A stretch of DNA of 64,000 nt from Silvanigrella paludirubra. GTDB lineage: Bacteria; Bdellovibrionota_B; Oligoflexia; Silvanigrellales; Silvanigrellaceae. The notes beneath the pieces are model-generated. The model was given only the letters and a program-made list of their open reading frames with translations. It did not search any database and was not told the DNA's origin. Of the stretch, positions 55,745 through 64,000 are shown piece by piece. The position numbers and the translations under genes are program-made. How positions within the stretch are numbered: position 1 is the stretch's first letter; every line of letters begins with the position of its first letter. The stretch covers positions 909,325 to 973,324 of the forward strand of contig NZ_WFLM01000001.1 of NCBI RefSeq assembly GCF_009208775.1. The letters run 5' to 3'.

Positions 55745-56802
55745 TAGCCACAAGAAGATTTTGCTCTGTTAGGATATTTTATTAACAGAGCTTGAATGGT
55801 TGCTAATATTCTTTTGTTATCAATCTTTTTATTTGATAAATAATCCTCTGGTAAAAAATGCATCAAAAACGCATCAATTGCATTATTAGATAATGTTGTA
55901 TCAAACCAAGCTGTTGTATAATTATTTCCGTAGTTATTTAAAATATCCAATAAATCTAATCTTGTAAATGGAATATTTTTCCAACTTTTAATTTTGCTAT
56001 TTGGCAAATTAAATTCAGGATAAATATGAATTGTTAACTTATTTTCTATATATTTATTCGTAAAATTAGGATTTCTATTATCATAACCAAGTTCATATAA
56101 TCTCGATTGTATTGTTAAATCTGAAATATTACCTGATATATTTGCTTGAATTAAATTAAGTTGTTTTTCTATTTCTTGCTCTGTAACCCAAGCACCAACC
56201 CCCTTTTCAGCTAATTTTTTCCACGGAAAATAAGGGCCTGGATCTAATTTTCTTCCAATAGCAATATCGGAATGACCCACAATGCACAATGGATCTATTT
56301 TATACCTTTGCTGAATATCCTTACCTAAATTTACAATCATTTTTATTTGATCATCCGTAAATTGAAACCATATTTTTTCGACTTTTGGACATTGATCACT
56401 TTGAGGATTATTTTTACATTTGTATCCAAGACCAACGATTTCAACGCCTACGGAAGTATCATTCAAATCAGTTCTTCTTTTCCATGAACTAATTCCTGCA
56501 TGATAGGAGCGCTTATCTTCAGCAACTAATTTATAAATCGAATTCCCCGATTCTGGAATTAACCAGTGGGCACTAACCCCACCTTTTTTAAGAACTTCTA
56601 ATGATTTTTCTTGACTTAATGCTGTATAATGAAAAACTAAAGAACTTATTCTATCATTTAATCCCTTTGATGGGGCATCTATTATTTCATATTTACGATC
56701 CACTAAAAAATCAGATGTGGACTCTTGTTTATTATTGCTATTTTTACCACAACTTGCAACAAATATAGACATTACAGAAAATAAAAAAACGCTTTTTTTC
56801 AT
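55741..56802 (-). CDS. AmiD-like N-acetylmuramoyl-L-alanine amidase lipoprotein
   Basis: 353 residues. Lipobox FVASC puts lipid on Cys 19. Amidase_2 (zinc amidase) domain about 45-215: zinc ligand His in VFHYTA near 58, HAGISSWKRRTDLNDTSVGVE, CIVGHSDIA near 178, and IGRKLDPGPYFPW with the Asp ligand. About 130 residues follow, with a peptidoglycan-binding-like segment (SRLYELGYDNRNPNFTNKYI) and a helical tail. It cleaves the amide bond between MurNAc and L-Ala for cell-wall recycling or remodelling. Nearest known relative is AmiD of E. coli. Confidence 0.85.
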   Translation of the reverse strand: MKKSVFLFSVMSIFVASCGKNSNNKQESTSDFLVDRKYEIIDAPSKGLNDRISSLVFHYTALSQEKSLEVLKKGGVSAHWLIPESGNSIYKLVAEDKRSYHAGISSWKRRTDLNDTSVGVEIVGLGYKCKNNPQSDQCPKVEKIWFQFTDDQIKMIVNLGKDIQQRYKIDPLCIVGHSDIAIGRKLDPGPYFPWKKLAEKGVGAWVTEQEIEKQLNLIQANISGNISDLTIQSRLYELGYDNRNPNFTNKYIENKLTIHIYPEFNLPNSKIKSWKNIPFTRLDLLDILNNYGNNYTTAWFDTTLSNNAIDAFLMHFLPEDYLSNKKIDNKRILATIQALLIKYPNRAKSSCGY

Positions 56803-57289
56803 TTGATATTAGATCCTTATAATTATTTTTATTTAAATGATATAATAAACACCAAGAGGTAGCTTCATTAATTCAGCCAAAATAAATTATATATTTAATT
56901 TTAAATAATACAAATTAAATAAAAATAAATTTAATAGCTATAATTTTCTACAATTATATTATTGTTTTGCAGATTAATTAAACAAATAACAAGAATATAT
57001 TAAGGTCAAAATTCGACACCATAAATAGCAATTACACAATTAATTTTATTCAAATTAAAAAAAAAATATACAATTATTAATAATAAATATATCTACGTTA
57101 ATCAATTTTAATATTTTAATTATTTTTTAATGCAAATCAGACATATTTTAAAATTATATTTCTAATTATTCTGCTTTATTAATTTATAAAAATGCAACCA
57201 TTTAATTTCTTGGATTATCCTATATAAGTTTTGAAAAAGGTTTCATTCAAATGAATTTGAATTATTATATAAAAAAAATTGAATGATTT
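56803..57289. other. Intergenic, very A/T-rich, no gene seen
   Basis: 487 bases between the amidase start and the next stop. I find no frame longer than about 30 codons with a ribosome site and no tRNA. CATTCAA (57244-57250) and TTGAATG (57277-57283) could form a weak terminator for the gene at 57290-57793; the inner copy ATTCAAAT-ATTTGAAT is very tight. Confidence 0.3.
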
Positions 57290-57793
57290 TTAGAATAAAT
57301 AAACAAAAGAAAGCTCAGGACTTATTTGTACATCTCCATACATATATCCAACCATTACACCAAGTAGCATGTCTAACTTTTTAGTCATTGACCAACGGTA
57401 TCCAGGAATGACGCCTCCGATAGGATCCGTATAATTATTAGAGCTACCTGAGTTATTGTTAACTTGAACAGACTCAAAGCCCCCAAAAACTCCTAGATAA
57501 AAGCCGCTTTTATAAAGTGGAGAGAAAAAATAATTCATTCTTACTTGAGTTTGCCATCCAGTTACCTTTGGATCAACACTGCGTGTATCAAAATAAGTTC
57601 CATTAATTCCAATCTGAACCCTTGAAGTTAAAAATGATGAAACTCCTAAAGAGTAAATTCCAAAGATAGGACCCAATAAATTTAATGAAAATCCTATATT
57701 TGGAGGAGGAGAAGCTTCCTCTTCTACTGCGTATAAATTAAATGAATATGAAATAAATAATAATAAAATGGCTACTAAACATCTCCGTTTCAT
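57290..57793 (-). CDS. Small outer-membrane beta-barrel-type protein
   Basis: 167 residues from ATG 57793; the ribosome site TGGAG ahead of it lies at the end of the upstream gene, which stops 1 base before. Signal peptide about 1-22 (LVAILLLFISYSFNLYA). The mature part is a run of short amphipathic strands (FSLNLLGPIFGIYSLGV, SGFYLGVFGGFESV) ending in Phe, as outer-membrane barrel proteins often do. Last gene of the minus-strand cluster 57290-60697. Confidence 0.6.
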   Translation of the reverse strand: MKRRCLVAILLLFISYSFNLYAVEEEASPPPNIGFSLNLLGPIFGIYSLGVSSFLTSRVQIGINGTYFDTRSVDPKVTGWQTQVRMNYFFSPLYKSGFYLGVFGGFESVQVNNNSGSSNNYTDPIGGVIPGYRWSMTKKLDMLLGVMVGYMYGDVQISPELSFVYLF

Positions 57794-57794
57794 T

Positions 57795-58703
57795 TTATTC
57801 TCCATATTTTTCAATTTTTGTCATTAAAATAGATGTTTCTTTATTTGGTTTAAATACTCCATCTTTTAATTGAAATATCAAAAGATACATACCATTTAAC
57901 TTATTTTCATTACAACCAACAATCTCAAGATTGGATTGAAAGATAGTGTCTTTCATTTTTATGGGTATTTCAATAGCTCCTTGTAATGCTGTTTCACATT
58001 TTAAACCCCTAGGCATATGTATTGAAAAAAGATTTTGCTGCGTCATATTATTTTTTTGAAATTGAAAAGAAAATAGCTCTTGTTTTATTTCGTCATTCTT
58101 TAAAATAGTTCTTCTTGCTACAAAAATAAAACGCCCATTTTCTTCAAAAAATTCTAAAGGTTCTTTATCAAATTGAATGTTATTATAAACCGAAACTCTT
58201 TGCCAGCCCCCAAATCCCTTACGAATTAAAATTGCGGAACCACTTTGATCTGAACGATAGCAACCATTCATAAATATGATCGCCTCTTCTTCCTCTTTTT
58301 TTAAAATAAATCCTCTGGTTTCGGAAATATATTTAAATTGATTCTCTTTCATTTCGTTAATTAAATATTTTGGACAAAATTCACAGCCTGTAAATAAATC
58401 AGCAAATTTTTCAGTAACTTCTTTTCCACAAATGGGAGCGTAAATTTCTGCATTCGTAAAATGATGCAAATTAGGAATGATTATTTTTTCTTTTAAAGGT
58501 GGTTCTTCTTCTTTTTTTACTGGTTTTTTAACAACTTCAGCTACATGAATATATTTTTTTAAAAATGGGTAATATACTACTATTTTTTCTTTTCCTAAAT
58601 CTATTAAGTTTTTAAAATCTTTTGGAAAAAAGTAATACAGAGCCCCTGCTGCAATTAAACTTGGCAATATTAAAATGAATAAAAATAAAATTAATTTTTT
58701 CAT
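57795..58703 (-). CDS. Membrane-anchored periplasmic protein of unknown function
   Basis: About 302 residues, start at ATG 58703 (a GTG at 58709 is possible). TM about 3-25, then a K/E/P-rich stalk (about 55-75, VKKPVKKEEEPPLKEK) and a globular periplasmic part with six Cys, including CEFCP near 128. No family known. Sits between the HDOD gene and the small barrel gene with almost no gap, so it is in the same operon. Confidence 0.6.
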   Translation of the reverse strand: MKKLILFLFILILPSLIAAGALYYFFPKDFKNLIDLGKEKIVVYYPFLKKYIHVAEVVKKPVKKEEEPPLKEKIIIPNLHHFTNAEIYAPICGKEVTEKFADLFTGCEFCPKYLINEMKENQFKYISETRGFILKKEEEEAIIFMNGCYRSDQSGSAILIRKGFGGWQRVSVYNNIQFDKEPLEFFEENGRFIFVARRTILKNDEIKQELFSFQFQKNNMTQQNLFSIHMPRGLKCETALQGAIEIPIKMKDTIFQSNLEIVGCNENKLNGMYLLIFQLKDGVFKPNKETSILMTKIEKYGE

Positions 58704-58724
58704 ATACACAAGATTTTTCTAAAA

Positions 58725-59582
58725 TTAAAAAAACTGAAGTTGTTGTGTAGCTTGTTTTACAACTTTTGCAACATCTTGACTATTTATTCCTAATTTATCT
58801 AATTCTACTGTATTTACCCTTGTATCTCTTGTATAATTTGTAAAAGCATTTCCAAAACGATGCGCGATTGTATCCGACAAGCTGATTAAGTTTATCGCTT
58901 TATTTTGTTCACTTGTTAATTTTTTGGGTCTAAAATTTTCCTCTGTATGATGATATTTAATGATTAAAATGACTGAAGCTGGTAATTGCCATTTTTCAAG
59001 TAAAACTTCACCTAATATTTCATGGGATTCTAATTTTAAATTTTTTTCCGCTGTATTAAAATCAATTTTATCTCTTAAACACCTCTCCGTTATTTGTTTC
59101 ATTAAGGCTTTATCTGAAATTGCTCTTACCAATAATCCTACATCGTGCAATAAACCCGCAACAAGGAGATCTGATAATTGTGCAGCATTTACTAACTTTC
59201 CAAGCTCAAAAGCAATTTGTGAAACCCAAGAGCAGTGTTTTGTAAATGATTTTACATTAAAAAAGTCTATAGCATCAAATTCAAATAATTTTTCAATAGA
59301 ATATTTAATTAAAATTTGCATAAGCGAGCTTAGCCCAATTCTTGTTACACCAACTTTTAAATCACTTGTGGGTTGTCCCATTGAATATAAAGTGGAATTG
59401 GCTAATTTTAAAATGCTTGAAGTGATTCCTGCATCTTTTTGAGCCAAAGAAGCCAATTTAGAGATATCAGCTTCGCTGCTGTACATTTGAGAAAGACATT
59501 CTCTAACGGCATCGGGGATAGACGGAAGTTTAATATCTTTTTGCGAATTTGTTTCATTACTCATATTTAAGAAGATCTCCAT
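58725..59582 (-). CDS. HDOD domain protein
   Basis: 285 residues if started at 59582, where the TAATG overlap with the upstream stop suggests coupling; ATG 59564 is the alternative, with GGAG 12 bases ahead. HDOD domain: LPSIPDAVRECLSQM, SSILKLANSTLYSM, GVTRIGLSSLMQILI, AGLLHDVGLL near 145, ILGEVLLEKWQLPASVILIIKYHH. HDOD proteins are HD-type without all metal ligands and usually serve in signalling (cyclic nucleotides or chemotaxis). No output domain visible. Confidence 0.85.
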   Translation of the reverse strand: MEIFLNMSNETNSQKDIKLPSIPDAVRECLSQMYSSEADISKLASLAQKDAGITSSILKLANSTLYSMGQPTSDLKVGVTRIGLSSLMQILIKYSIEKLFEFDAIDFFNVKSFTKHCSWVSQIAFELGKLVNAAQLSDLLVAGLLHDVGLLVRAISDKALMKQITERCLRDKIDFNTAEKNLKLESHEILGEVLLEKWQLPASVILIIKYHHTEENFRPKKLTSEQNKAINLISLSDTIAHRFGNAFTNYTRDTRVNTVELDKLGINSQDVAKVVKQATQQLQFF

Positions 59583-60697
59583 TATTGAAGAAACTTAACC
59601 CAATTTTGCTCTAAATCCATTGCAGATGCACAATAAGCACTCATCTGAAAAGGAGCTCCCCATTCAAACAAAGAAGATAATGGCAATGGCTCCATACCAT
59701 GCGCAAGACACATATCTTTAAAGTCAACAGGTTTATCATCACGATAAATCAAATTATGAAGCTCACACTTTAGTAATAGAATAGGGTAAAATAGATTTGA
59801 TTCCAACCAGTAGTATCTCCCTCTTTTGGCTGTTCCATTTGCTAACAAAAAAACCCTTTCCGCATTTAAAGCACTTTTTTCAGATAAAAATAAACTATCC
59901 GTTATTTTTTGAGAAAAAACTTGCTCACCTTTATTCTCCTTTTCTACTTCATTTGTCTCATATATAGCATCTACAATATGTTGTAGTTCATGAATAACTA
60001 AAGCAGCTTCAAATAAATCAAAATCATTTTTCTTAGATAAAAAAATATGATTTTTATGGCCAATTCCAACTACAGAAAAAAATCTATCAATTTTATCAAT
60101 AATATGAATTTCATAATCGGGTTTTAGGTTTTTCCCAAAAAAATAATCTTCTATTTCTTGTAAAGAAAACTTTTTATTAGAAAGACTACCTAATGGTGAT
60201 AAAATTGGTTTCCAATTCGTTAATATTAAATTAAATATTTCATCAATTAAATTTTTTGAAACTCCATAAATATTTTCCAAAAAATATTTTAAAAATTGAA
60301 TTATTGAATTTTGATCATTTTTTAATGAAAATCCCCAAATATCAGCTAATACTTTTAATGTATCAAAATGCCATAATGGTTTCATATATATAGATTTATA
60401 ATTTTTATTTTTATTAAAATTAACTTTTTCTAAAGAATTTTTTAATAGAAATAAATCTGTTTTATCCCTTTGTGAGATATGATTTTTTTGCCAATTTTTA
60501 CAAATCCAACTATAATACCGCTCCGTAATCAATTGAAAATTATTTTCATTGGGATTGATTATTTTCATATATTGGTTTATTACTGTCTGAGAAGCAATCA
60601 TTTTTTGTAAAAAACAATGTTCATAATGGTCAATACAACCAAGCTCAGCTTTTGAGGTAAGTTTTGAAATCTCATTTAAATTAAAAAACAAATTCAC
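59582..60697 (-). CDS. Putative zinc metallopeptidase-like protein (HExxH), unknown family
   Basis: About 371 residues from GTG 60697, which has TAGGAG 7 bases ahead (plus 60705-60710); the frame to 60745 has no such site. HELQHIVDAIYE near 250 is H-E-x-x-H, and SEKSALNAERVF follows some 36 residues later, the place where a third metal ligand Glu often sits in gluzincins. No signal peptide. Helix-rich otherwise. Operon with HDOD and two envelope proteins; the natural substrate is unknown. Confidence 0.55.
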   Translation of the reverse strand: MNLFFNLNEISKLTSKAELGCIDHYEHCFLQKMIASQTVINQYMKIINPNENNFQLITERYYSWICKNWQKNHISQRDKTDLFLLKNSLEKVNFNKNKNYKSIYMKPLWHFDTLKVLADIWGFSLKNDQNSIIQFLKYFLENIYGVSKNLIDEIFNLILTNWKPILSPLGSLSNKKFSLQEIEDYFFGKNLKPDYEIHIIDKIDRFFSVVGIGHKNHIFLSKKNDFDLFEAALVIHELQHIVDAIYETNEVEKENKGEQVFSQKITDSLFLSEKSALNAERVFLLANGTAKRGRYYWLESNLFYPILLLKCELHNLIYRDDKPVDFKDMCLAHGMEPLPLSSLFEWGAPFQMSAYCASAMDLEQNWVKFLQ

Positions 60698-60731
60698 AAA
60701 AATTCTCCTAATAACATTTTGAGGCCGAACT

Positions 60732-62804
60732 TTGAACCAAAACAAAACATCACTTTGGCAAAAATTATCTTTTTCAGATGTAACCCCTTTAATGAAAAAA
60801 CTGGGGAAAAGAGCTACTCAAAAAAGCGATCTAAATTCAATTGATTATGTAAACAAAACTCTAGATAATAAAGATAACTATCCTGAGTTTAAAGTAGCAA
60901 TTCCATTATTAAGACAATCTCCTTTTCGCTCTCTTTTAACATTTGAAAAAAAACAATTTATTTTTATGTTTTTTATTCACGTAAGCGATGTGATAGCATC
61001 CTTAATTTCTGCTTTAACGGCAATTCAACTTTTAAGAAGTTTTGAAAGTTCATCTGAAAATTTCCGATTAATAAGTTTATTCTATCAGAACCCTTCGCTA
61101 AATGAAACTTTCCATTTTGCAATCATACTTGCCTTAATTATTTTTTTGCTTAATGTTTTAGCAGCAAGCCTTCATGCGCAAAAAATTGAAAAAGAGATGC
61201 TTCTTTCTTGGAGAATTCCTTTCAAACTAATGCAATATATTTATACACATTTACTATTTATAAGTAAAAAGGATAGAGCCACTTTTCAAACAGGCGATAT
61301 CACCAATATGGCACAAAACGACGCACGTTTTTTAGGAAATTACCTAGCACATGGAATGGTAGATATTCCTGTTTTAATGGCTTCATGCGTTTTTGTGATG
61401 ATTGTCATGATCGCAACCATTGGAAATATTGCGTGGCTTGGTTTTGCAATTGTGTTAATGCAAATTCCCATAAACTTATTTTTTACTTGGATTGGAAATA
61501 AACTACATCATGAAATGATGCGAAGAGGCGATAGAAGGTTACAGCTTGTAACAGAATGGGTACAAGGAATGCGTCTTGTACGCTATTTTGGTTGGGGCAA
61601 TCATTTTAGAAATGAAATCAATCAGGCAACCTTATCCGAATATAAACAAGATTTAAAAATTACGGCAAAATATTGCTCAGCCTTTGCGATTACACACAAT
61701 TGGTGGATGGTTGTCAGTAGCGCAATTTTTGCAGGAATTGTTTATTTTAATGGAAACAAACAAGCATCCACTATTTTTGCAGCCATTTGGCTTGCAGGTA
61801 TTTTAGGGCAACAAATTACTCCGTTACCTTGGTTTGTAAATGCCTGGTCACAAGCAGTAGTCGCTTCAAAAAGGCTTCAAAAATTTTATTTATCTAGAAC
61901 TCAAACCGAGGAATTTTTACCAAAAAATATAATAAATTATGATGAAGAAACAAATATTTTAATAGATAAAATAATAAATAAAAAGGAAAAATATAAAATT
62001 TCAATTTCTTTTCAAATTGAAAATATTTCACTTCGTTTTTCTGAAAATGAGCCTTATGTCCTTCAAAATATTTCATTTGAAATCCCAGAAAATAAAATAA
62101 TTGCCATTGTTGGACCAGTAGCTTCAGGAAAATCATTATTAATTCAAATCATTATGGGAGATATTATTCCCACATCTGGTAATGTATATTTTAATTTAAA
62201 AATAAATATAAATAATGAAATTAAATCAATAACAGGAAATGTTCATACTGAGACTGGAATTCAATTATTACGAGCTATACAAAGTTATGTACCTCAAGAA
62301 GCTTTTATCATGAGTAGCACAATTCGTGAAAATATTCCTCTAAAATACAAACAAGATAATCATTCTTATGTAAATGATAGCGAAATTATTAATTCATTAT
62401 ATGTGGCAAGTTTTAAAACAGATCTAAAGCAACTAGATAATGGTCTAGATACCGAAATAGGAGAACGGGGCGTTAACTTATCTGGCGGTCAAAAACAAAG
62501 AGTGAGTTTATCAAGAAGTGCATTTGCGAATTCATCTTTTATTATTTTAGATGATCCTTTAAGTGCAGTAGATGTTAAAACAGAAAAAGAACTCGTCCAA
62601 AATATATTTTTAGGTGAGTGGGGTTATCAAAAAACGATAATTTGGGCTACTCATAGATTAGAATTTTTAAATCATTCTCATTCTATTATTTTCATTGATT
62701 CCGGAAAATTACTAGAACAAGGAAAATATAGCGATCTTATTAAAAATCAAAATTCAAGATTAAATCAATTTTTATTAGGTTTAAATAATTATGGAAAACA
62801 CTAA
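60732..62804 (+). CDS. ABCC-type ABC exporter half-transporter, first subunit
   Basis: 690 residues with a TTG start at 60732 and GAGG 7 bases ahead (60721-60724). Six membrane helices (about 75-95, 130-155, 210-230, 235-255, 310-330, 340-365) then a nucleotide-binding domain: Walker A GPVASGKS, Q-loop YVPQEAFIMS, signature LSGGQKQRVSLSRSA, Walker B FIILDDPLSAVD, H-loop ATHRLEF. The DDPLSAVD stretch and INLFFTWIGNKLHHEMM region are typical of the first half of eukaryote-type MRP/CFTR (ABCC) proteins and rarer in bacteria. Overlaps the next gene by 14 bases. Only 34 bases separate it from the divergent gene. Confidence 0.85.
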   Translation: MNQNKTSLWQKLSFSDVTPLMKKLGKRATQKSDLNSIDYVNKTLDNKDNYPEFKVAIPLLRQSPFRSLLTFEKKQFIFMFFIHVSDVIASLISALTAIQLLRSFESSSENFRLISLFYQNPSLNETFHFAIILALIIFLLNVLAASLHAQKIEKEMLLSWRIPFKLMQYIYTHLLFISKKDRATFQTGDITNMAQNDARFLGNYLAHGMVDIPVLMASCVFVMIVMIATIGNIAWLGFAIVLMQIPINLFFTWIGNKLHHEMMRRGDRRLQLVTEWVQGMRLVRYFGWGNHFRNEINQATLSEYKQDLKITAKYCSAFAITHNWWMVVSSAIFAGIVYFNGNKQASTIFAAIWLAGILGQQITPLPWFVNAWSQAVVASKRLQKFYLSRTQTEEFLPKNIINYDEETNILIDKIINKKEKYKISISFQIENISLRFSENEPYVLQNISFEIPENKIIAIVGPVASGKSLLIQIIMGDIIPTSGNVYFNLKININNEIKSITGNVHTETGIQLLRAIQSYVPQEAFIMSSTIRENIPLKYKQDNHSYVNDSEIINSLYVASFKTDLKQLDNGLDTEIGERGVNLSGGQKQRVSLSRSAFANSSFIILDDPLSAVDVKTEKELVQNIFLGEWGYQKTIIWATHRLEFLNHSHSIIFIDSGKLLEQGKYSDLIKNQNSRLNQFLLGLNNYGKH

Positions 62805-64000
62805 TACTTTTATTTCTAAAGAAAAAAGACAAGAAGGATCAATAGGATTTGAACTATTTGCAAGGTATTTAAATTCCATGCAAGGTATCAAAATTTTTGC
62901 TCCTATTATTTTTACATTAGTTTTTATTGCAAGCTTTGCAGAAAGCGCTTTTCGTTATATAGTTTCTTTATGGGTTGATAATTGTACGACCATTTCTTGC
63001 CAAAGCTCATATAGCATTATTAATCAAACAAAAACTTGGTTACAAAATGCTAATCCTAATGAAATAACAATTTTCTTTTTTGGATTCTGTTTAGTTACTA
63101 TTATTATTAGAGCTTTAGATTGGTTGATACTTATAGGTTTTTTATCCAATGGCGCAAGAGTTTTGCATGACCAAATGGTAGAAAGTTTTTCAAATGTTCG
63201 TGTTACTTTTATGGATGAAAATCCATCTGGTAGATTAATTAGAAGATTTAGCGGAGATTATATTCAAGCCAAAGATGAAATTCCAAATATTTTTGCTGAT
63301 ATGTTTAGTACATTTATAGAACTTATAATCATTACAATCATAGTTTTAATTCAAGCTCCTTTTGCTATTTTTTCAATTATTCCTTGTGGATTTTTTTACT
63401 ATAAAATTCAAAAAATATTTAAAGCATCATCTAGAGAAATTCAAAGATATACAAAAATATTAGAAACACCTATTTGGAGTTTATTTTCTGAATCTGTAGT
63501 AGGTTATCAGACCATTAGAGCATATGGAAAAACAAACGAGTTTATTCAACAATTAGTTTTAATTTCTCAAGATTTTGCCAAAGCAACACTTTTACAAAGC
63601 AGAATTTTACGTTGGCTTAACTTAAGATTAAAAGTTACTTCCGAATTTTTTACTTTAACAATTACAATTATAGCAATTTATTTTGTTACGATCGGAAAAA
63701 TTGGGGTAGGTCAAGCCGGATTTTTAATGAGTTTAACAATTGGGCTAGATTCAATAATGCAATGGCTAACAAGAAGTTTATCTATGATAGAATCAAAAAT
63801 GGTTAGTATTGAAAGAATTATTGAATATAAAAATTTACCTTCAGAGCATAAAATAAATGAAATATCTTTAAAAAATACAACTAAAAACTGGCCTAACCAA
63901 GGTGAAGTCATAATTAAAAATTTAGTTTCATCTTACCGTGAAGATTTACCTATAATTATAAATAATTTAAATATTACTTTTCAAGCAGGAAAAAAAATAG
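62791..64000 (+). CDS. ABCC-type ABC exporter half-transporter, second subunit, cut by the window edge
   Basis: ATG 62791; about 403 codons are visible and the frame runs off the edge. Membrane helices about 30-55, 90-115, 170-190, 195-215, 275-295; MDENPSGRLIRRFSGDYIQAKDE matches the ABCC second-half F-x-x-x-P-x-G-R-x-x-R-F-S motif, and PIWSLFSESVVGYQTIRAYG is the coupling-helix region. The nucleotide-binding domain starts near 385 but Walker A is not reached. It pairs with the gene ahead as a heterodimer. Confidence 0.85.
   Translation, partial: MENTNTFISKEKRQEGSIGFELFARYLNSMQGIKIFAPIIFTLVFIASFAESAFRYIVSLWVDNCTTISCQSSYSIINQTKTWLQNANPNEITIFFFGFCLVTIIIRALDWLILIGFLSNGARVLHDQMVESFSNVRVTFMDENPSGRLIRRFSGDYIQAKDEIPNIFADMFSTFIELIIITIIVLIQAPFAIFSIIPCGFFYYKIQKIFKASSREIQRYTKILETPIWSLFSESVVGYQTIRAYGKTNEFIQQLVLISQDFAKATLLQSRILRWLNLRLKVTSEFFTLTITIIAIYFVTIGKIGVGQAGFLMSLTIGLDSIMQWLTRSLSMIESKMVSIERIIEYKNLPSEHKINEISLKNTTKNWPNQGEVIIKNLVSSYREDLPIIINNLNITFQAGKKI

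Noticed and set aside
57244-57283. Weak hairpin downstream of the small barrel gene
   Set aside because: Short arms in A/T-rich sequence; only mentioned as a possible terminator.
1-64000. tRNA, rRNA, insertion sequences, phage or integrase genes
   Set aside because: Read on both strands; nothing with cloverleaf, transposase motifs or terminal repeats was found, so no general mobile-island claim is made.

Overview
The window is about 30% G+C and lacks rRNA, tRNA, CRISPR arrays, insertion sequences and phage genes as far as I can read. Gene content (LptF/LptG, GapA, FabI, MurJ, single-cache chemoreceptors, lysine-rich histone-like DNA binder, secreted hydrolases, many small periplasmic amino-acid-type binding proteins, outer-membrane barrels) points to a motile, diderm, AT-rich bacterium. 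My best guess is Bdellovibrionota/Oligoflexia, order Silvanigrellales; this is an inference from content and not a database match.

Layout. 0-5.7 kb: edge of an unknown gene, an aldehyde-dehydrogenase-like protein that lacks both catalytic residues, MutY, an AT-hook histone-H1-like protein, a Ddl-like ATP-grasp enzyme and GapA. 5.8-10 kb (minus): fabI-lptF-lptG-pentapeptide protein, an envelope operon. 10.1-11.5 kb (plus): two unknown genes. 11.5-16.8 kb (minus): three tandem paralogous chemoreceptors and a DUF3299 protein. 16.8-23.2 kb (plus): recQ-like helicase, Lon-type protease, EpmA-like enzyme (first three joined by 4-base overlaps) and an FtsB/DivIC-like protein. 23.2-26.6 kb: lipoprotein, photolyase, alpha/beta hydrolase.

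26.6-28.7 kb is the most unusual stretch: a secreted, aerolysin-like candidate pore-forming protein followed by a small secreted protein that looks like a stand-alone copy of its N-terminal module. The pair lies between the hydrolase gene and a decayed second copy of the hydrolase 3' end. 28.7-35.5 kb (minus) is a Fur-box-controlled siderophore operon: exporter, binding protein, two FecCD permeases, ATPase and one NIS synthetase.

35.7-45.5 kb: free-methionine-sulfoxide reductase, a membrane protein with a strong terminator, an Hpt phosphotransfer protein coupled to a polysaccharide deacetylase, a convergent exopolysaccharide cluster (processive GT2, a large anchored protein with a degenerate deacetylase-like domain, outer-membrane barrel), then a response regulator-GH18-binding protein operon. 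45.7-53.2 kb: BetB, MurJ, AlaRS, a binding protein and a GNAT enzyme. 53.2-54.1 kb is gene-poor with traces of a broken small gene. 54.1-64 kb: APC permease, AmiD-like amidase lipoprotein, a four-gene minus-strand cluster (HExxH protein, HDOD protein, anchored protein, small barrel) and, divergent from it, a pair of ABCC-type exporter half-transporters, the second cut by the window edge.
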